Part shown: positions 24,101 through 34,786 of the stretch, piece by piece
Layout: every line of letters begins with the position of its first letter
Position numbering within the stretch: the first letter of the stretch is position 1
Position numbers and translations under genes: made by a program
Notes under the pieces: model-generated
The model's database searches: none
What the model saw: the letters and a program-made list of their open reading frames with translations, nothing else
Told to the model about the DNA's origin: nothing
Source of the DNA: Galaxea fascicularis
Taxonomy: Eukaryota > Cnidaria > Anthozoa > Scleractinia > Euphylliidae
Direction: 5' to 3'
DNA length: 64,000 nt
Assembly (NCBI GenBank): GCA_948470475.1
Contig: OX419342.1
Location: 1,500,201-1,564,200, forward strand

Positions 24101-24528
24101 TTGGGACAGAATTTGTCCTGGTTCGCTGATAGAGTTCTTCAAATGAAACAGACTTCTGGTTGGTTTAGGAAACGGAGCGTGTTTTCCCAGCCGATGATGA
24201 AACAACAACTTTGATTGGCTTAGGATGAAAAGCGTGGTTTCCCGACGGCACAGCATGAGCTGCAGTTTTCGTGCGGCCAGAGGTATGAATTCCTCATCGC
24301 GGTCGTGGCATTGCCACTACTCGAAACGAAAAATTGCCTCTGGCACGATACCATTTTACAGCGAAATTGGACTGGTTCTGGACAAGTACGTGCAAAATCG
24401 AGCAAAGAGCAACACAACGCCAAGATTCCGAGTCAATGATGCAACGATGTCAGTTTCATCATACCATAAGTTGAATGACGGCGAAACAGACTAAATAGAG
24501 GTTACAACTCACCTTTTCCTTTGCTCAT
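1518..24528 (-). CDS. Giant kinesin-like motor protein, ~4,036 aa, ~21 coding exons
   Basis: Microtubule motor assembled from exons 24528-24513, 23251-23148, 22754-22677, 22422-22335, 21801-21704, 20271-20172, 19906-19783, 19318-19260, 18879-18752, 18239-18201, 17472-17417, 16681-16583, 16172-16058, 15674-15570, 14579-14528, 14434-14331, 13956-13143, 12748-12674, 12113-2566, 2317-2233 and 1741-1518. All have GT/AG borders and matching phases. The first exon encodes MSKGK; the motor begins at [11 protein letters not shown] (about residue 8) and ends near residue 403. Visible motor motifs: GQTGTGKT (P-loop, split over two exons), HSSRSHS (switch I), LCDLAGSE (switch II), [15 protein letters not shown], and [10 protein letters not shown] at the end of the head. 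Residues ~404-815 are a linker with short coils; ~815-3880 are heptad-rich coiled coil; the C-terminus is Ser/Glu- then Lys-rich. The post-motor DYKVLAERL segment recalls plant ARK kinesins; no standard animal KIF family fits well. ATPase residues are intact. The 3' exons are less certain than the rest. Confidence 0.9.
2486..2524 (-). other. Alternative short terminal exon of the kinesin gene
   Basis: A strong acceptor (TTACTGTTCTTTTCCAG) lies only 41 nt below the giant exon's donor. Splicing there in phase 0 would add [12 protein letters not shown] and stop at 2486, giving a short C-terminus without the basic tail. A 41-nt intron is unusually short for a cnidarian, so this may be a decoy or a minor isoform. 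Confidence 0.35.
2566..12113 (-). CDS. Giant 9,548-nt coiled-coil exon of the kinesin gene
   Basis: One uninterrupted exon supplies about 3,183 codons (residues ~752-3934). The acceptor is TTTTCTAG at 12114-12115 and the donor GTAAGT at 2565-2560. It opens with a folded-looking stretch ([20 protein letters not shown]) and a Pro/Ser/Lys-rich segment, then runs as long Glu/Lys/Leu/Gln heptad coils broken by acidic Ser-rich hinges, for example near 11,150-11,450, 6,000-6,600, 4,450-5,250 and 3,250-3,850. The last ~60 residues are polar and probably disordered. Taken alone, this exon would be annotated as a golgin-, myosin-tail- or CENP-E-like coiled-coil protein. Its in-phase junction with the upstream exons is what ties it to the kinesin head. 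Confidence 0.9.
14993..15325 (+). mobile_element. tRNA-derived SINE split by a MITE
   Basis: The left part (14993-15048) reads GTGGTTAGAGCCTCCTCAGT through a box-B-like GGGTTGGAATCC. The right part (15196-15325) continues with CCGAGAGGCTCCGGTTTTAC and a SINE-like tail. This resembles an anthozoan SINE family I recognise. The MITE at 15049-15195 sits between the halves, so the SINE inserted first. It lies in a kinesin intron. Confidence 0.6.
15049..15195. mobile_element. MITE with GGCCCCGGTTGTTC termini, copy 1
   Basis: Fold-back element ending GGCCCCGGTTGTTCAAA and its complement. The interior is made of repeated TATCCACCGGATAA / TATCCAGCGGATAA blocks that pair with each other. The second copy at 17599-17745 is in reverse orientation. 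No coding capacity. Confidence 0.75.
15570..23251 (-). CDS. Kinesin motor-domain exon block (13 exons)
   Basis: Thirteen small exons (39-128 nt) encode the catalytic head, joined here in transcription order from 23251 down to 15570. In order they carry the first strand ([11 protein letters not shown]), FFDGVF, the P-loop GQTGTGKT, VYDLLNP, SSRSHS, a non-standard charged insertion (18879-18201), [15 protein letters not shown], the region NVIYALARG followed by [15 protein letters not shown], and the terminal [14 protein letters not shown]. Introns here carry two copies of a GGCCCCGG MITE, an interrupted SINE and the 1-kb palindrome, none of which interrupts coding sequence. Confidence 0.92.
16485..16510. 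repeat. (GATT)n microsatellite
   Basis: About six tandem GATT units in the intron just 3' of the LCDLAGSER exon (in the direction of transcription). Confidence 0.9.
17599..17745. mobile_element. MITE with GGCCCCGGTTGTTC termini, copy 2
   Basis: Same family as 15049-15195 but inverted and slightly diverged at the left end (CTCTGGTTGTTCAAAGG). The interior again has GCTATCC...GGATAA blocks. It lies in another kinesin intron. Confidence 0.72.
20420..21409. repeat. Near-perfect ~1-kb palindrome (fold-back element)
   Basis: The left arm, 20420-20911, and right arm, about 20917-21409, are almost exact reverse complements with a spacer of only a few bases (TATAG). Each arm contains its own smaller hairpin: GGTCGTTACGGGAAAATCTC pairs with its complement ~100 bp on. 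Another hairpin-prone part reads GGGCATTACGGGAGAATAAT. A diverged partial copy at 36083-36275 shows it is an interspersed element. It sits in the kinesin intron between exons 21801-21704 and 20271-20172. Confidence 0.88.
23651..24162. repeat. Four tandem copies of a 128-bp unit
   Basis: Units begin at 23651, 23779, 23907 and 24035, each starting ACCAAAATAGAAGGCAAGAG, with an exact 128-bp period and only a few substitutions between copies. The near-identity implies recent duplication or ongoing homogenisation. The array occupies kinesin intron 1. Open frames across it are by-products of the repeat. Confidence 0.95.
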
Positions 24529-26880
24529 ATCTGATGCGTCCCTTCTCTGTTGTGAGTGGCTTCAATGCAAACCATGTATAGCTGAGTGTTTTAAAGATTC
24601 ACGTCCAAGGCCCCGGAGTTCGTGACCGACGAAGAAAGTCGTTCAAGTGTTTTGCCATTTTCTCTCTAAGATCACATTATGTCCGTCCTTAGTGCGGTAC
24701 AATTACTGCAAATAAACGCAATTGATGTACAAAGTAAAATGCTGCCAACCAATGTTTATCCGAACACATACATTGATGTGCTTCCAGAATTAATCAATAT
24801 TTTTGTTGTGGATTGTTTTGAAAATTATTCCCAAAGTTCTGTCAGCTTTTTAATGAGGTAGTTTTGGAAAATGCCACGTGAACAAGAAAAACTCCGTAAA
24901 CACGACAATGCGAGCTTTGCTATGTCTGCTAAACAACTCGAATGTCCTGGCTGATAGATTTCTAAAAATCAGGGTACAAGTGTCAATGGCACTGAAGTAA
25001 AACCCTTTCTCTATCCAAATTAAAAAAAAAAGGTAAATACGTGCGCTATAAGGGCAGCAAAACTATTAAACCGTCGTAAAATGAATTTTAAAATTGTGAA
25101 ACGATAAAGACGGGATATTTACACTGTTTCCTACTTTCAGAGGCTTGAAACCAACAGAAAAGGGAAAAGAGGTGAGAAGGTCTTTTTATTAAGGTTTTAA
25201 GTAGACTGGCAATTAAAAATTCGTTATATTTCCAAACGTTTTGAACCTTGGCGAGTGGTTTAGGTTTTTTGCATCCACAGGAGAAGGGAGAGAAGTAGTT
25301 CAGTGTTATAGCTTAACAGCTAGTCCGATACAAATACCTGCTTTGACCACCTTGCAATTAGCCATTTGAAAGGCGCTAAGTTGTTTACAATTAAGTAAAA
25401 ATCTTTCAGTTTTCTTAACGTTCAGACGATAATGAACGTTCAGTTCATAGCAACGCCTCTTTCAGTTTTAGCTGGCCTACGTTGAAATTCTTCTACAAAA
25501 ATTTAAACGCGTTGGCTCATCACGAAAATGCCATTGGAAGTCGTTGCTTTGTACCAGTTGGTAAAATTTAAACACCAGTTATAAACCACATATCCTTTGT
25601 GATTGTCAGGGTCGAAAACATGTCTTGTCTTCTCTCGACTTCACGTCTTTCTTTCCATTCGCGGTATCCAGTACATGTCTTAACGAAGGATATAATTTTT
25701 CCAGGGGTACTGTGAATCTGTAAATTCATTCTTTTCGCCGTTCAAAAACGACTTCAAACACTTACTTCCCTTTCAACAATCAAAAGGTTTCCTTGGATCA
25801 GTGGATCATATTCAATAGTTTCACTTACCGTAATTCTTTAGTACAGCGCTTTTCCTCTTTCCAGCTTACGTGTCTGACAAATCATGAGATAGAAGACATT
25901 TAAAGCTGCACGATCTTATTTGAATTAAAAGGAAATTTGACTGTTTAAGGGGCCAACAAACCCTACTGTTACGTGAAGACCGGTACAAAAACACTACCGG
26001 GGGAACGAAGAATAAATTATTTAAGGTGTTAAAATTAACCACGGGATTGGCGACGTGTGGCTGATGTGTGACAATAATCAATTATTTTTTGTTGTTTATT
26101 TGAAAACGTTACTGAATACGAAGAGAAAAACTTGTTGAGGATGGTGAAGAAGAATGCTCTCTCTTGTGCCGTTGTTCAATCAAACACAACGGAAGGTCAC
26201 GAGAGGATTTGTAAGAAATAGCTTCCTGAAATTTCAGTGCAGAAGACCAATTCGAAATTCAAATTCAAAATACTCTCACTCCAGAGATCGGTATTGCAAA
26301 AGTGATTTTTTCTGTTGCAGCAAGTTAAGGGCGTTTTCTTATCTCTCGAAAAAATTACTGACAATTTTATTGATGCATGTTTTTTTCAGCGGAGATTTAT
26401 ATGCAAACTGCACAGCAGTGGGAGCAGGACGCATACGAAGCTAGCACAAGTCCCTCATACCATTTTCTAGGGGGTCAGGGTTGAAGGAGAATATTGAGGA
26501 CTGGGGTGGGGTTTCAAATAGTAGATTATGCTGCTGTTCAACCGGCTATCCTTTGTTGGTCAAGCAACAGAAGCTTCTGTCGGCTGATTTTCTCTTTAAT
26601 ATGAGTAATCGGTCCCTTGACTTATAATAATTATGAATTAGACTGCTAGTAGTTCTGCACTTTTCTAAGGGAAAGCTAAGCGGTGGAAACACGCAAGCAC
26701 AGGACAGAATGGCGTCGTGGGTCACGGAGACAGAGGGCTATTCTCACTTGCTTGTTTCACTCGCTGTATTACACACTGTATAATCAGCCATTATTAAATC
26801 GATCTGGTGGAGCTTTCCATCCCTTTTGATATTTGTTTCTCATGAATTATTAATTACTGAATATTCCTTAGTCTTCACTG
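24529..26880. other. Intergenic stretch upstream of the kinesin start
   Basis: No coding exon is recognised. The kinesin promoter and 5' untranslated exon(s) should be here. The only features are AT-rich sequence and short chance open frames. Confidence 0.4.
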
Positions 26881-26889
26881 CAGCTAAGA

Positions 26890-27232
26890 TGCGTGACATG
26901 ACAGATTACAGGCGACACCCACTTTGTTCGCAGTGTCTATCGCGCGTTGTTATATCTCTCAGTACGCGCGCTGTGATTGGTCAGTTTTGCCGGCCGTGCT
27001 CTACTGTACGGCCCGCTAAACGCGAAAAGTTCCTTTTCCGCGCGCCTGGTTAACCTCAGAGATATAATAAATATATTACTTATCTCGTTTTCTCAGTCCG
27101 TAATGTAAGTTACGGGTCCACGTTTTTTCCTGTTTATTTGTGGCCCGCGCGCTTCGCGCTGGGGCCATAAGTGAACAGGAAAAAACTCGGTCCGTAACTT
27201 ACAGTACGGACCTCGAACTCGGTTAGTAAGAG
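26890..27232. mobile_element. Fold-back MITE family B, copy 1
   Basis: Contains GCGCGCTGTGATTGGTCAGT, then ATATAATAAATATATTACTT, then an inverted repeat built on TCCGTAATGTAAGTTACGG and GTCCGTAACTTACAGTACGG separated by a GCGCGCTTCGCGC hairpin. The same blocks occur in reverse order at 44878-45095. No coding capacity. Confidence 0.65.
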
Positions 27233-27672
27233 TCACCGAAAGTTTGGGACACCGAGAATAAACGTTTATAAGTATAAAGTGCTGAAAAAACCTATTTTAA
27301 AATGTGAATATAAATAGGCCACTTCCAAACTCATTCCAGCCTCTTCTCCAAACTGAGACCTGATGCAAGGTTTTTCATGTTTTCCCTTTTTGCAGCGAAA
27401 AAAAATGCAACAAATTTAAAGCAACTTGAAAGTGGCCACCTTCATTCCATGAAATTATAAATATAGTGCCCTGCAAAATTGTACTTCTATAATTATTTAA
27501 GTTTTATCTTCTACATTTTCGCACATTTTGATATTGACAGTCTTCCAGGAGTATTATAATCACCAATTTCCTCCAGAAATTCTGAGTGCTCCCTTCTTCA
27601 CGTTGGCAAAGTCATTACAGTCTATGAACAAAATTATTGAAATAATTATTGTAATTTTTATGTCATCCAAAG

Positions 27673-30600
27673 TTATATGTGAATGCCCATGGCAGCAGCT
27701 GCAGACTGCAACACAGTATCATACTTCACAACACCTGGTAGTTTCTTCTTCAACCACTTTTTTCCTTTTTCAGCAATCATTTCCCATTCATCTTTCTGAT
27801 CCAAGTACTTGTACATCAGCAGCACCAAAGCCAGGGCAGTGGCCCATAACAACTTCCCTTCTTTTGTACTAACTGCAATCTCTGTTGGACATCCTGTGAT
27901 CAGAGCATCTTTGCCTGTACTGCACAGTGACACCAGCTGGTCTGTGAATTTCCAAGCACCTGAGGCTTTCTGTAATGATATCAGTGATAAGACTGCGGAG
28001 CCTTCTTTCTTTTGCTGAGATGCAGATACAAGAGCAGTATTTAGCTCTGCAGCATACGTGTGCTTCCCTGCATCGAAAGCACTGTCTGTTACATCTTCTA
28101 TACTTATGCCATCATATTCTCTTGGTTCCCCTTTGGCTCTGGGCAGTGGTGCTGAAAACAAAGACATTCCTTTTGACTTTTTCCTTGTCTTTTCAGCACG
28201 CAGCAGTGGTCCTTTGCAGTATGCAATTGCTCCAGAGGGTGGTGACACATATAAAGCCTTATTTCTTGAACACAAGTTTGAGTAACCACAATCAAAGCTA
28301 GTAAATGAAGGAACAACCTGTTTTGTCAAAGGTCCTGATACAGGCTGGTGGTTATTGATGTCAACAGCCACAAATGATGTGAGCTTTGACACCACATTAG
28401 CTGACTTGCTAATGCTGATTATGGAAGACCTGGCTTCTTCCAATTCTCTACCATACTTGTCAGGGAGGTCTTCTTGTTCCGTTTGAATGAAAGTTTTTGC
28501 TGCTAGGCAATGAATAAAGTCACTTGAATGGGGATCACTATCTGCACCTTGTGCTGTAGATGGAGTTGGGAATGTGATCAAATGTTCCATTTTTTCATCT
28601 TTGCCCAGGGTACCTTGTAGTCTTACTTCATTTTGTCCAACCTGGCTTGCTTTCTCGGAAGGCTTGAGGAGACCATACACCACTAATCTGTCTCCACTGA
28701 ACAGCGGTGGGAGAGATGAGGGGATCTGCTGCACAGTCCAGCCTTGTGCTAGGTCCCAGGCTATGCTCACATCTGAGATAACTGGCTGAAGAGCTCGTTT
28801 TAATGTCTTAATAACCTGAAGAAAAGTGTAGTGCTATATTATTTCTTAATGTGCCAACATGTCAACAAAGTGAGGGAAACAATAATTATACTATAACTTT
28901 TCAAAACACAGGGATACTGTAATTATGCAAATTTTCCCAGAAATTACATATCACCAGTTTACTAGTTTTAGTTTGGAAGTTGGAACATTGCTATGCCTGC
29001 AACTAACAACCCCATTCACTCTTAGCCATCTGATGCCACCACAACTAACTAAATTCAATATACATAAACACTTTACTGTATTGTACTGATTGTCTAACTG
29101 TATATATGTTTATTAACAACTTACACTGCCCAATCCACAGTTCTACAAAAAGTAGAAATCCTGCTTTCCTCTCCTCGAAATATGAGGCAGCAAAATGGAA
29201 CACAAATATGATGCACCTGTATCACTAATGTGCTTTAAGGGAAGGAGACTTTATGGAGATGTGGGGTATTTCACCATTTTGTGGACTGTAATCATCATCA
29301 TCATCATCATCAAAATCAGCATTAACACTCATGTGACACTTAAACCCAGCTTAGCCACCTATAAGGAACCAGGCTTCTTGCACCATTAGTTACACCGCCA
29401 GCAGCTTTAACCACTACAGCTGTTTGAACCTACAATCGTGGTCAAAAGTTGTTGGGAAAGTTGCGCGCATTACTTCACTTCGTACCTATTTCGGTTGTTC
29501 GAACTATTAGCTGTACTATTTGGGAAATGACATGCTTTTGTGACCCCCCCTCCCCCATATTCAATGTTCGGTTCTTCATGAGGTTCTTGATGCAAGAGAA
29601 GTCACCATTTTGTTCCTGGAAAATCCAACATTGATAAGGGGGAAGGGGGTTACCTTTAAAGTGATGCTACCTTCCCAACACTTTTGTCCAGGATTGTAGA
29701 TCAGGATGACTAAAAATAACCACAGTTTCATGAAAGAGAAGCAAGGAATTTTAGTTTAAATGTCAGCTGATCACCATAAAGAGATTCTTTATTTGGGCTG
29801 GTTACTAGTAGTTCATGTTGATCATAACTCATTTTTTTATTTTCACTTATTACAGCTACAACATTCTTATAAAATCCATGTAAGTCTGTGGTCCAATTTC
29901 TGAGTGGAATTATCTCGTGTCTTTGAAATCAACAACATGTAGTAACAATTTTTTCTACATTGCATGAGATGAAGTCCAGAAGGATTTCTAGTTAGGGTTA
30001 TTTAAATTTTGTAGAAACGGTCTCGAAACAGATCAAAAAGCCTGCATAACAAAAAATATGGTTTTGATTGTTTAACTACAATTTTACATTGACGGCATGC
30101 AGCAAGGGCTATTTGTCACTTGACAATGTGACTTCCCAAAACATGACCAGCAGTGAGTGCATTAGGTAGAACATTTTACCCATTGCAGCAGTGTACATGC
30201 ATGCTGCAAGAAATGATAATCAATTGCTACCTTTGTCTGCAGGCGATCCTCCTCACTGTTGACAAATTCAGCAGTACCTTTCCCAGCTCTGGCTACACCC
30301 TTAATCAGTGCAGTAGATACTCCTGACCCAATCCCAAAAGTGAAACATCTGGGAGAGGGTCACAAAAGATCTTCAAGTTAGTATGACTATTCAGAGCATA
30401 ATAGCTGTTACTAACACTTTATGTAACTTTATGTTGCTGAACTTTTAAAACTACCTCAACACTTCCAGGAAGTTTTCTGTAAGCATTGATTAAAAGCACC
30501 AGAAATTGTTGTAGCAACTTCTAAGACCTGTAACAAAATTTATTTAATAATGTTTTACATTCTTGCATGGCTTGGGGTGTGCTGATTAACTGTCAGTATA

Positions 30601-33600
30601 TAAAACATGACCAAATTCATGTTGACAGACTGCAATTGCCAACATTTGAAAATGAACATCATCACAGTAATCATTATGCTGGTTTGGCCATTGCTAAAAA
30701 CATGAATGTCAGGCCATAGCTGGAGTGTGGGATCTAAACTCGACCCTGCAGAACTATGGACCTTGGTGTCAGAAAACTCATGGTTTGGAACCCTGTACAA
30801 GCCTGTATTAACTATGGTGCTTTTCCATCAAGTGCATGTACATCTTATTTCTGAGCCTAAGCCAGCACAAGTATAAGGTATCACACCTGATCCTTCAGTA
30901 ACATTTTAGGAAAGGTAAAATTTGTACCTTTGAACTGAAGTGTCCGAAGAAATTACCAGCGATCACCATTGAATTGAAGATAGTATTTACATTTGTACCA
31001 CTAATTACTCGGCCTTCCTGTGGAAGGCCCGAGTCTAAATCTGTCGTCCGTTCTTCGTTTTTTTTTTTCGTTGTTTTCCACAAACCTCATTTCCGGCGTA
31101 TTTGCGCAGGCGCTAACGATGAACCGGTAAAACCCGGTAAAAACCTGTTTATGTTTTGTTTACGCTTGTCTTGTGTGTTGAAAAGCAAGGCACAAAGCAA
31201 CTGTGGATCCCTCGACGGATTTTCAAAGGAAAAAGTTGACCTGTCTACAGCTATGGCAAATGGTGTCGTATCCAATACGCTCAAACCACTTACAAACGCA
31301 CACGCCATTCGCGGTAGACCCACTTAAATGATGATGGTGAGCGTACATTTCGAAACGGATCGCTCCGCGAACTCGAAGCAAACGTGAAAAATATTATGAG
31401 ATCAAATGAGCTGAATGAGCTATCAATGAGTACAAAAAGTGCACAAAGGCTCTGACTACCGATGAGAAATGTTCCTTGAAGAAGTTGAGTGGAAACTTTG
31501 ACACGAACAGTTTAGGTGCTGGCGAATACAAGATACCCGTTGATGATGAGATTAGAGGTACAAAGACGAACAGCAGTAGTAACAACAGCAACAGGAGAGC
31601 GTCCATGTTGGGTGATGAAGAACCCATGCATCGAAGCGAAGATACAAGTAACGTTTTTACTTTTATGGCTATTGTCACCAGTATTTCATTTCTTTTGTAT
31701 ACTTTAGATTGTGGATTATCAGCTGTATCAATTCAAGGCTGTGTAGTATGTTAGTTTTATGTGTAATCTTGTACGTTCGCGTGTTCTACATGAATGTGTA
31801 AGTTTATCAGTTTTATCAACACAACTGTCGGATGTACTTGAAAAATGCGAGGTATTTGAGAAGGCAATGCAGTTATCTGTACATGCTCAACGTGATGCCT
31901 TAGTGAAAATAAAATATAGAAAGGAATTCAGATCTCGTTATGCTAAGTTTGTGTATTTTAACGACAACCGTGAATGCCATGTGCCATCAAGACGTTGTGA
32001 TCGCGAGCCCAGTAGGATACCAGTGAAAAAGCTAAAAAGTCTGTCACAGAAAAGCAGAAAACTAAGCTTGTTTGTGTTCCCACGGTCCTGTCGTGTTTAT
32101 TTCCGCTGGCACGCACACTCACACAGGCCACCCAATGCTTTAACGAATCGAGTTTGAGTCACAAAACACATGTATAATTTTATATATTAGGCTGTGCGGA
32201 AATCATCCACAACATCCATTTGCCACTCGAAAAGCCCGAGTGAAGGCCATTACGGCCTCTAGTTCTGAGAAGAAACTACAATCTTAGCTAATGATTCACT
32301 CTGCTGTCCCTCACATCTTGACTGCACCCTTCCCTCTCCCCCAAACTATGTCCCCACCCTCCCCTCTCCCCCAAACCATGGCCCCACTCTCCCCTCTCCT
32401 CTCCTCTCCCTAAACCCAGACCCACCCTCCTTCATGGACTGAAGTGAGGCAGCTTACCTTGTGGTACTGCAGTTCTTTTGCACCAGACTAATAACTTGCT
32501 CCGTGTTTCCAACTTCGCCGTCAGTTAAAAGGAACAGCTGTCTTGGGCGACCTTTCAGGGAAGGCTGGGAGAACACCCACTTCAACGGTTCCAGGATCTC
32601 TGTGCCTCCGAGATCAGCTTGCATGGATTGGGCCAAAGCAGTGGCTGCCTTTAAGTTTTTATCGTTGTAGAGTTGACTCTTGTTGAACAGGGTCGTGTAC
32701 CTGCTTCCGAACCCCACAACATTAAAGTAACAACCGTCTGGCAAGCTCTTTAGAAACAAAAGCAGTGTCTCTTTGGCACTGTTGTTCCGGCTACCGCCCA
32801 TGCTTCCACTGCGATCGACCACAAACACAAACTCACCTTCATCCGACGCCTCGGGACTTTTAAATTCAGGGAAGAAATTCAGCATGACCACAGGGTTCGC
32901 CATAAAACCCTCTTTGTCTTCTCTGTCCTTCAGTTTGATTCCCTTTTCCACGATCGATAGTGGTTTGAATGGTTCCCGCGTTAAAATTTGAACCACAACA
33001 TCGTTATCGAAATCGTGAGCTTTGGCCAGCGACACTTGGGCTTGACTTTCATCGGTTTTGTCAACTTCAACTCTGAGCGAGTTGGATGGGGAAGTAATTT
33101 CGCTTATCGCCGAGATCGCTTTCACAGTCATCGCAAACTCGAAGGAGTAAGGCGAATCAACGGAAGCAGCTCGGGGAATTTGAGTGCTGAGACTCGCTGC
33201 GCTGTCGGCCGGGGAATATCTGGGGTTCAGAACCGTAGGCAACACAAACACAACTCGTCCCTCGGCTTCTACAGAAAGTTCTGTCACAAAGCGTACCTCG
33301 ACAAGAGCATCTGTCTGTGGAGGTAGATTCCCGACGTTTATCTGAAAGATGTCCGAGCTTTCATCGCTCTCTTCCAGCAGAAACGCGCTCTGACCGCAGC
33401 TTATAGCATCATCGTAAGTGTCTCGAGCTTCTTGCTTCTCTTGTACTTCAGCCACAATGGTTCGGCCATCGATTGTCGCTTGGAATCCGCACACAGCTGC
33501 TTGTTCATCGAGCGGAAAAATATAAATGGCTTCGATGGGGTTTTCTTCCTTGTTGATGTATTTCATGGAAGCGACAACATGTGCCGTGAATCCCTGCACA

Positions 33601-33677
33601 TCGACACGAATGTTGATGCTCTCCAAAGGGATTTGCGAACCATTCTGTTTCTGCACAAGTCCGAACCTTCCAGCCAT
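27673..33677 (-). CDS. VWA5A: von Willebrand factor A domain-containing protein 5A-like, 826 aa, 3 exons
   Basis: Exons 33677-32458, 30348-30231 and 28815-27673 join in phase (donor GTAAGC after 32458, GTAGCA after 30231). The start is the ATG reading MAGRFGLVQKQNG. Residues ~1-135 form a VIT domain. A VWA domain starts near residue 282 with a full MIDAS: DRSGSMGG (Asp288, Ser290, Ser292), GGTE (Thr359) and LTDGE (Asp386), continuing in exon 2 as CFTFGIGSG. The C-terminal exon carries a long low-complexity linker and ends in the ALALVLLMYKYLDQKDEW region followed by a KKWLKKKLPG-type tail, as in human VWA5A (786 aa) and related VIT-VWA proteins. These are intracellular proteins of poorly known function; the human gene has been proposed as a tumour suppressor. 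Both introns contain transposon-like sequence. The family is sure; orthology to 5A rather than 5B is likely. Confidence 0.9.
29290..29312. repeat. (ATC)n microsatellite
   Basis: Seven tandem ATC units in VWA5A intron 2. Confidence 0.9.
29429..29699. mobile_element. TA-flanked Tc1/mariner-type MITE
   Basis: Inverted termini CAATCGTGGTCAAAAGTTG and, at the right end, the complement of CAATCCTGGACAAAAGTG. Both are bordered by TA, the mariner target. It lies within VWA5A intron 2 and has no transposase. Confidence 0.6.
31002..32265. mobile_element. Possible non-autonomous DNA transposon in VWA5A intron 1
   Basis: The left end carries ACTCGGCCTTCCTGTGGAAG and GGCCCGAGTCTAAAT. The right end, read in complement, carries ACTAGAGGCCGTAATGGCCT and CTCGGGCTTTTCGAGTGGC. 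The ends are alignable but diverged. Interior plus-strand open frames (31476-31754 and 31759-32157) match no family I know. I treat it as a decayed element. Confidence 0.4.
32290..32440 (-). repeat. Pyrimidine-rich minisatellite, G-rich in the VWA5A transcript
   Basis: Imperfect repeats of CCCTCTCCCCCAAAC followed by ATGGCCCCA or similar. On the transcribed (minus) sense this is a series of GGG runs beginning about 20 nt after the exon-1 donor of VWA5A. It could form G-quadruplexes in the pre-mRNA. Confidence 0.75.
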
Positions 33678-33796
33678 GATTAAACTTCTTCTAGTTTCTT
33701 TACGTGACAACGCCTCTTGATTATGAATCTTGGTTTTCAACCACGTGACAGGGCGGCCATTGGTGGTCAAAACAATAGAAACTTCTTTTTTAGTTC

Positions 33797-33819
33797 CCAA
33801 CATGGCCGCCATGACGTCA
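33797..33819 (-). promoter_or_regulatory. Candidate VWA5A promoter elements: CRE and YY1-like site
   Basis: A perfect cAMP-response palindrome TGACGTCA (33812-33819) is followed on the minus strand by ATGGCGGCCATGTTGGG, a YY1-like core. They lie about 120-140 bp upstream of the VWA5A start codon, a usual proximal-promoter position. Function is inferred from motif and position only. Confidence 0.45.
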
Positions 33820-34786
33820 CTTATAACCAGCAATATGGGCTTCTCAGTTCTTTTCATGGTCACATGTTTCTCAGTCAGTTTAATCCAGAACGTAAAAGAA
33901 ATTTACTATTAGCTAAAGGTGTTTTCCTTCTCTGCGGTAGTAACAACGAATGCCCTTCGAAAACCGGAAATGTTTTAGAGCTTACACAATTTCTAGACGT
34001 GTTGAGCTCAGCTTTTCAGCGTGCTTAGCTAAGCAGTTTAAGCAGGTGTCAAGCTAGTGGAATGGATTTTTGCGGTCTGGTACGATTCTCGCTCGGAACG
34101 GGAAAGGATTTTGCTCGCCTTGTTGATTGTTTTGGACACGGCAGAAGATTTCGAACTGCCAGAAATTGTAGAGGACAAACGACAATTTAAGCAATAGACC
34201 ACGGATTTATATAGATCGTTTTCACTGTCACGCAACAAATAAATAAATCGAAAACTATCCAGTGGAAAAAGTCAAGAAATTGGGATGTTATAGAAGATAT
34301 ATAAAGAAGAGACTTCTCCAAGTTTTAGGTATTTGCCCTTTATCAAACTTCAGATATTCGTCGAAATGTGTCGCAGAAATTTACAGAGCCCAGTATGGAA
34401 ACGCCACGTTGGTGCACATCTGTTGTGCACCAATATGGCAGCCGGAAAATAGTGTCAACATCTGGAACTTACTTTAGCTATCTAGGCGACTTATCATCTG
34501 TACTGAACAAACAGGTATTTGCATAAGCACTTTTCCTAATGTTTTAATTTCTAAAAAGGCTCAAAATCATGAGATAAGTATATATTTTTCAAAAATTTCG
34601 ATCGTAGCCTTGTGTCACGCACCGCCACAACTCCGAAATTCAAAATGCTCTAGTTTCGAAACGAAGCACACTATTGAGCTGTAAAATTGTACACAGATAT
34701 AAATTTACTACCTCTTGAGCCTGATGAGGATAAAAGCTTTAGTGGCTCTTTAGTTTTGGATTTTAGAAAGTGATAGTTTATAGTGT

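Noticed and set aside
23651..24162. CRISPR-like array
   Set aside because: The units are adjacent 128-bp copies without unique spacers, in a eukaryotic intron.
23576..24256. Short repeated frames (for example [18 protein letters not shown])
   Set aside because: Produced by the 128-bp tandem repeat; they do not join to any other exon.
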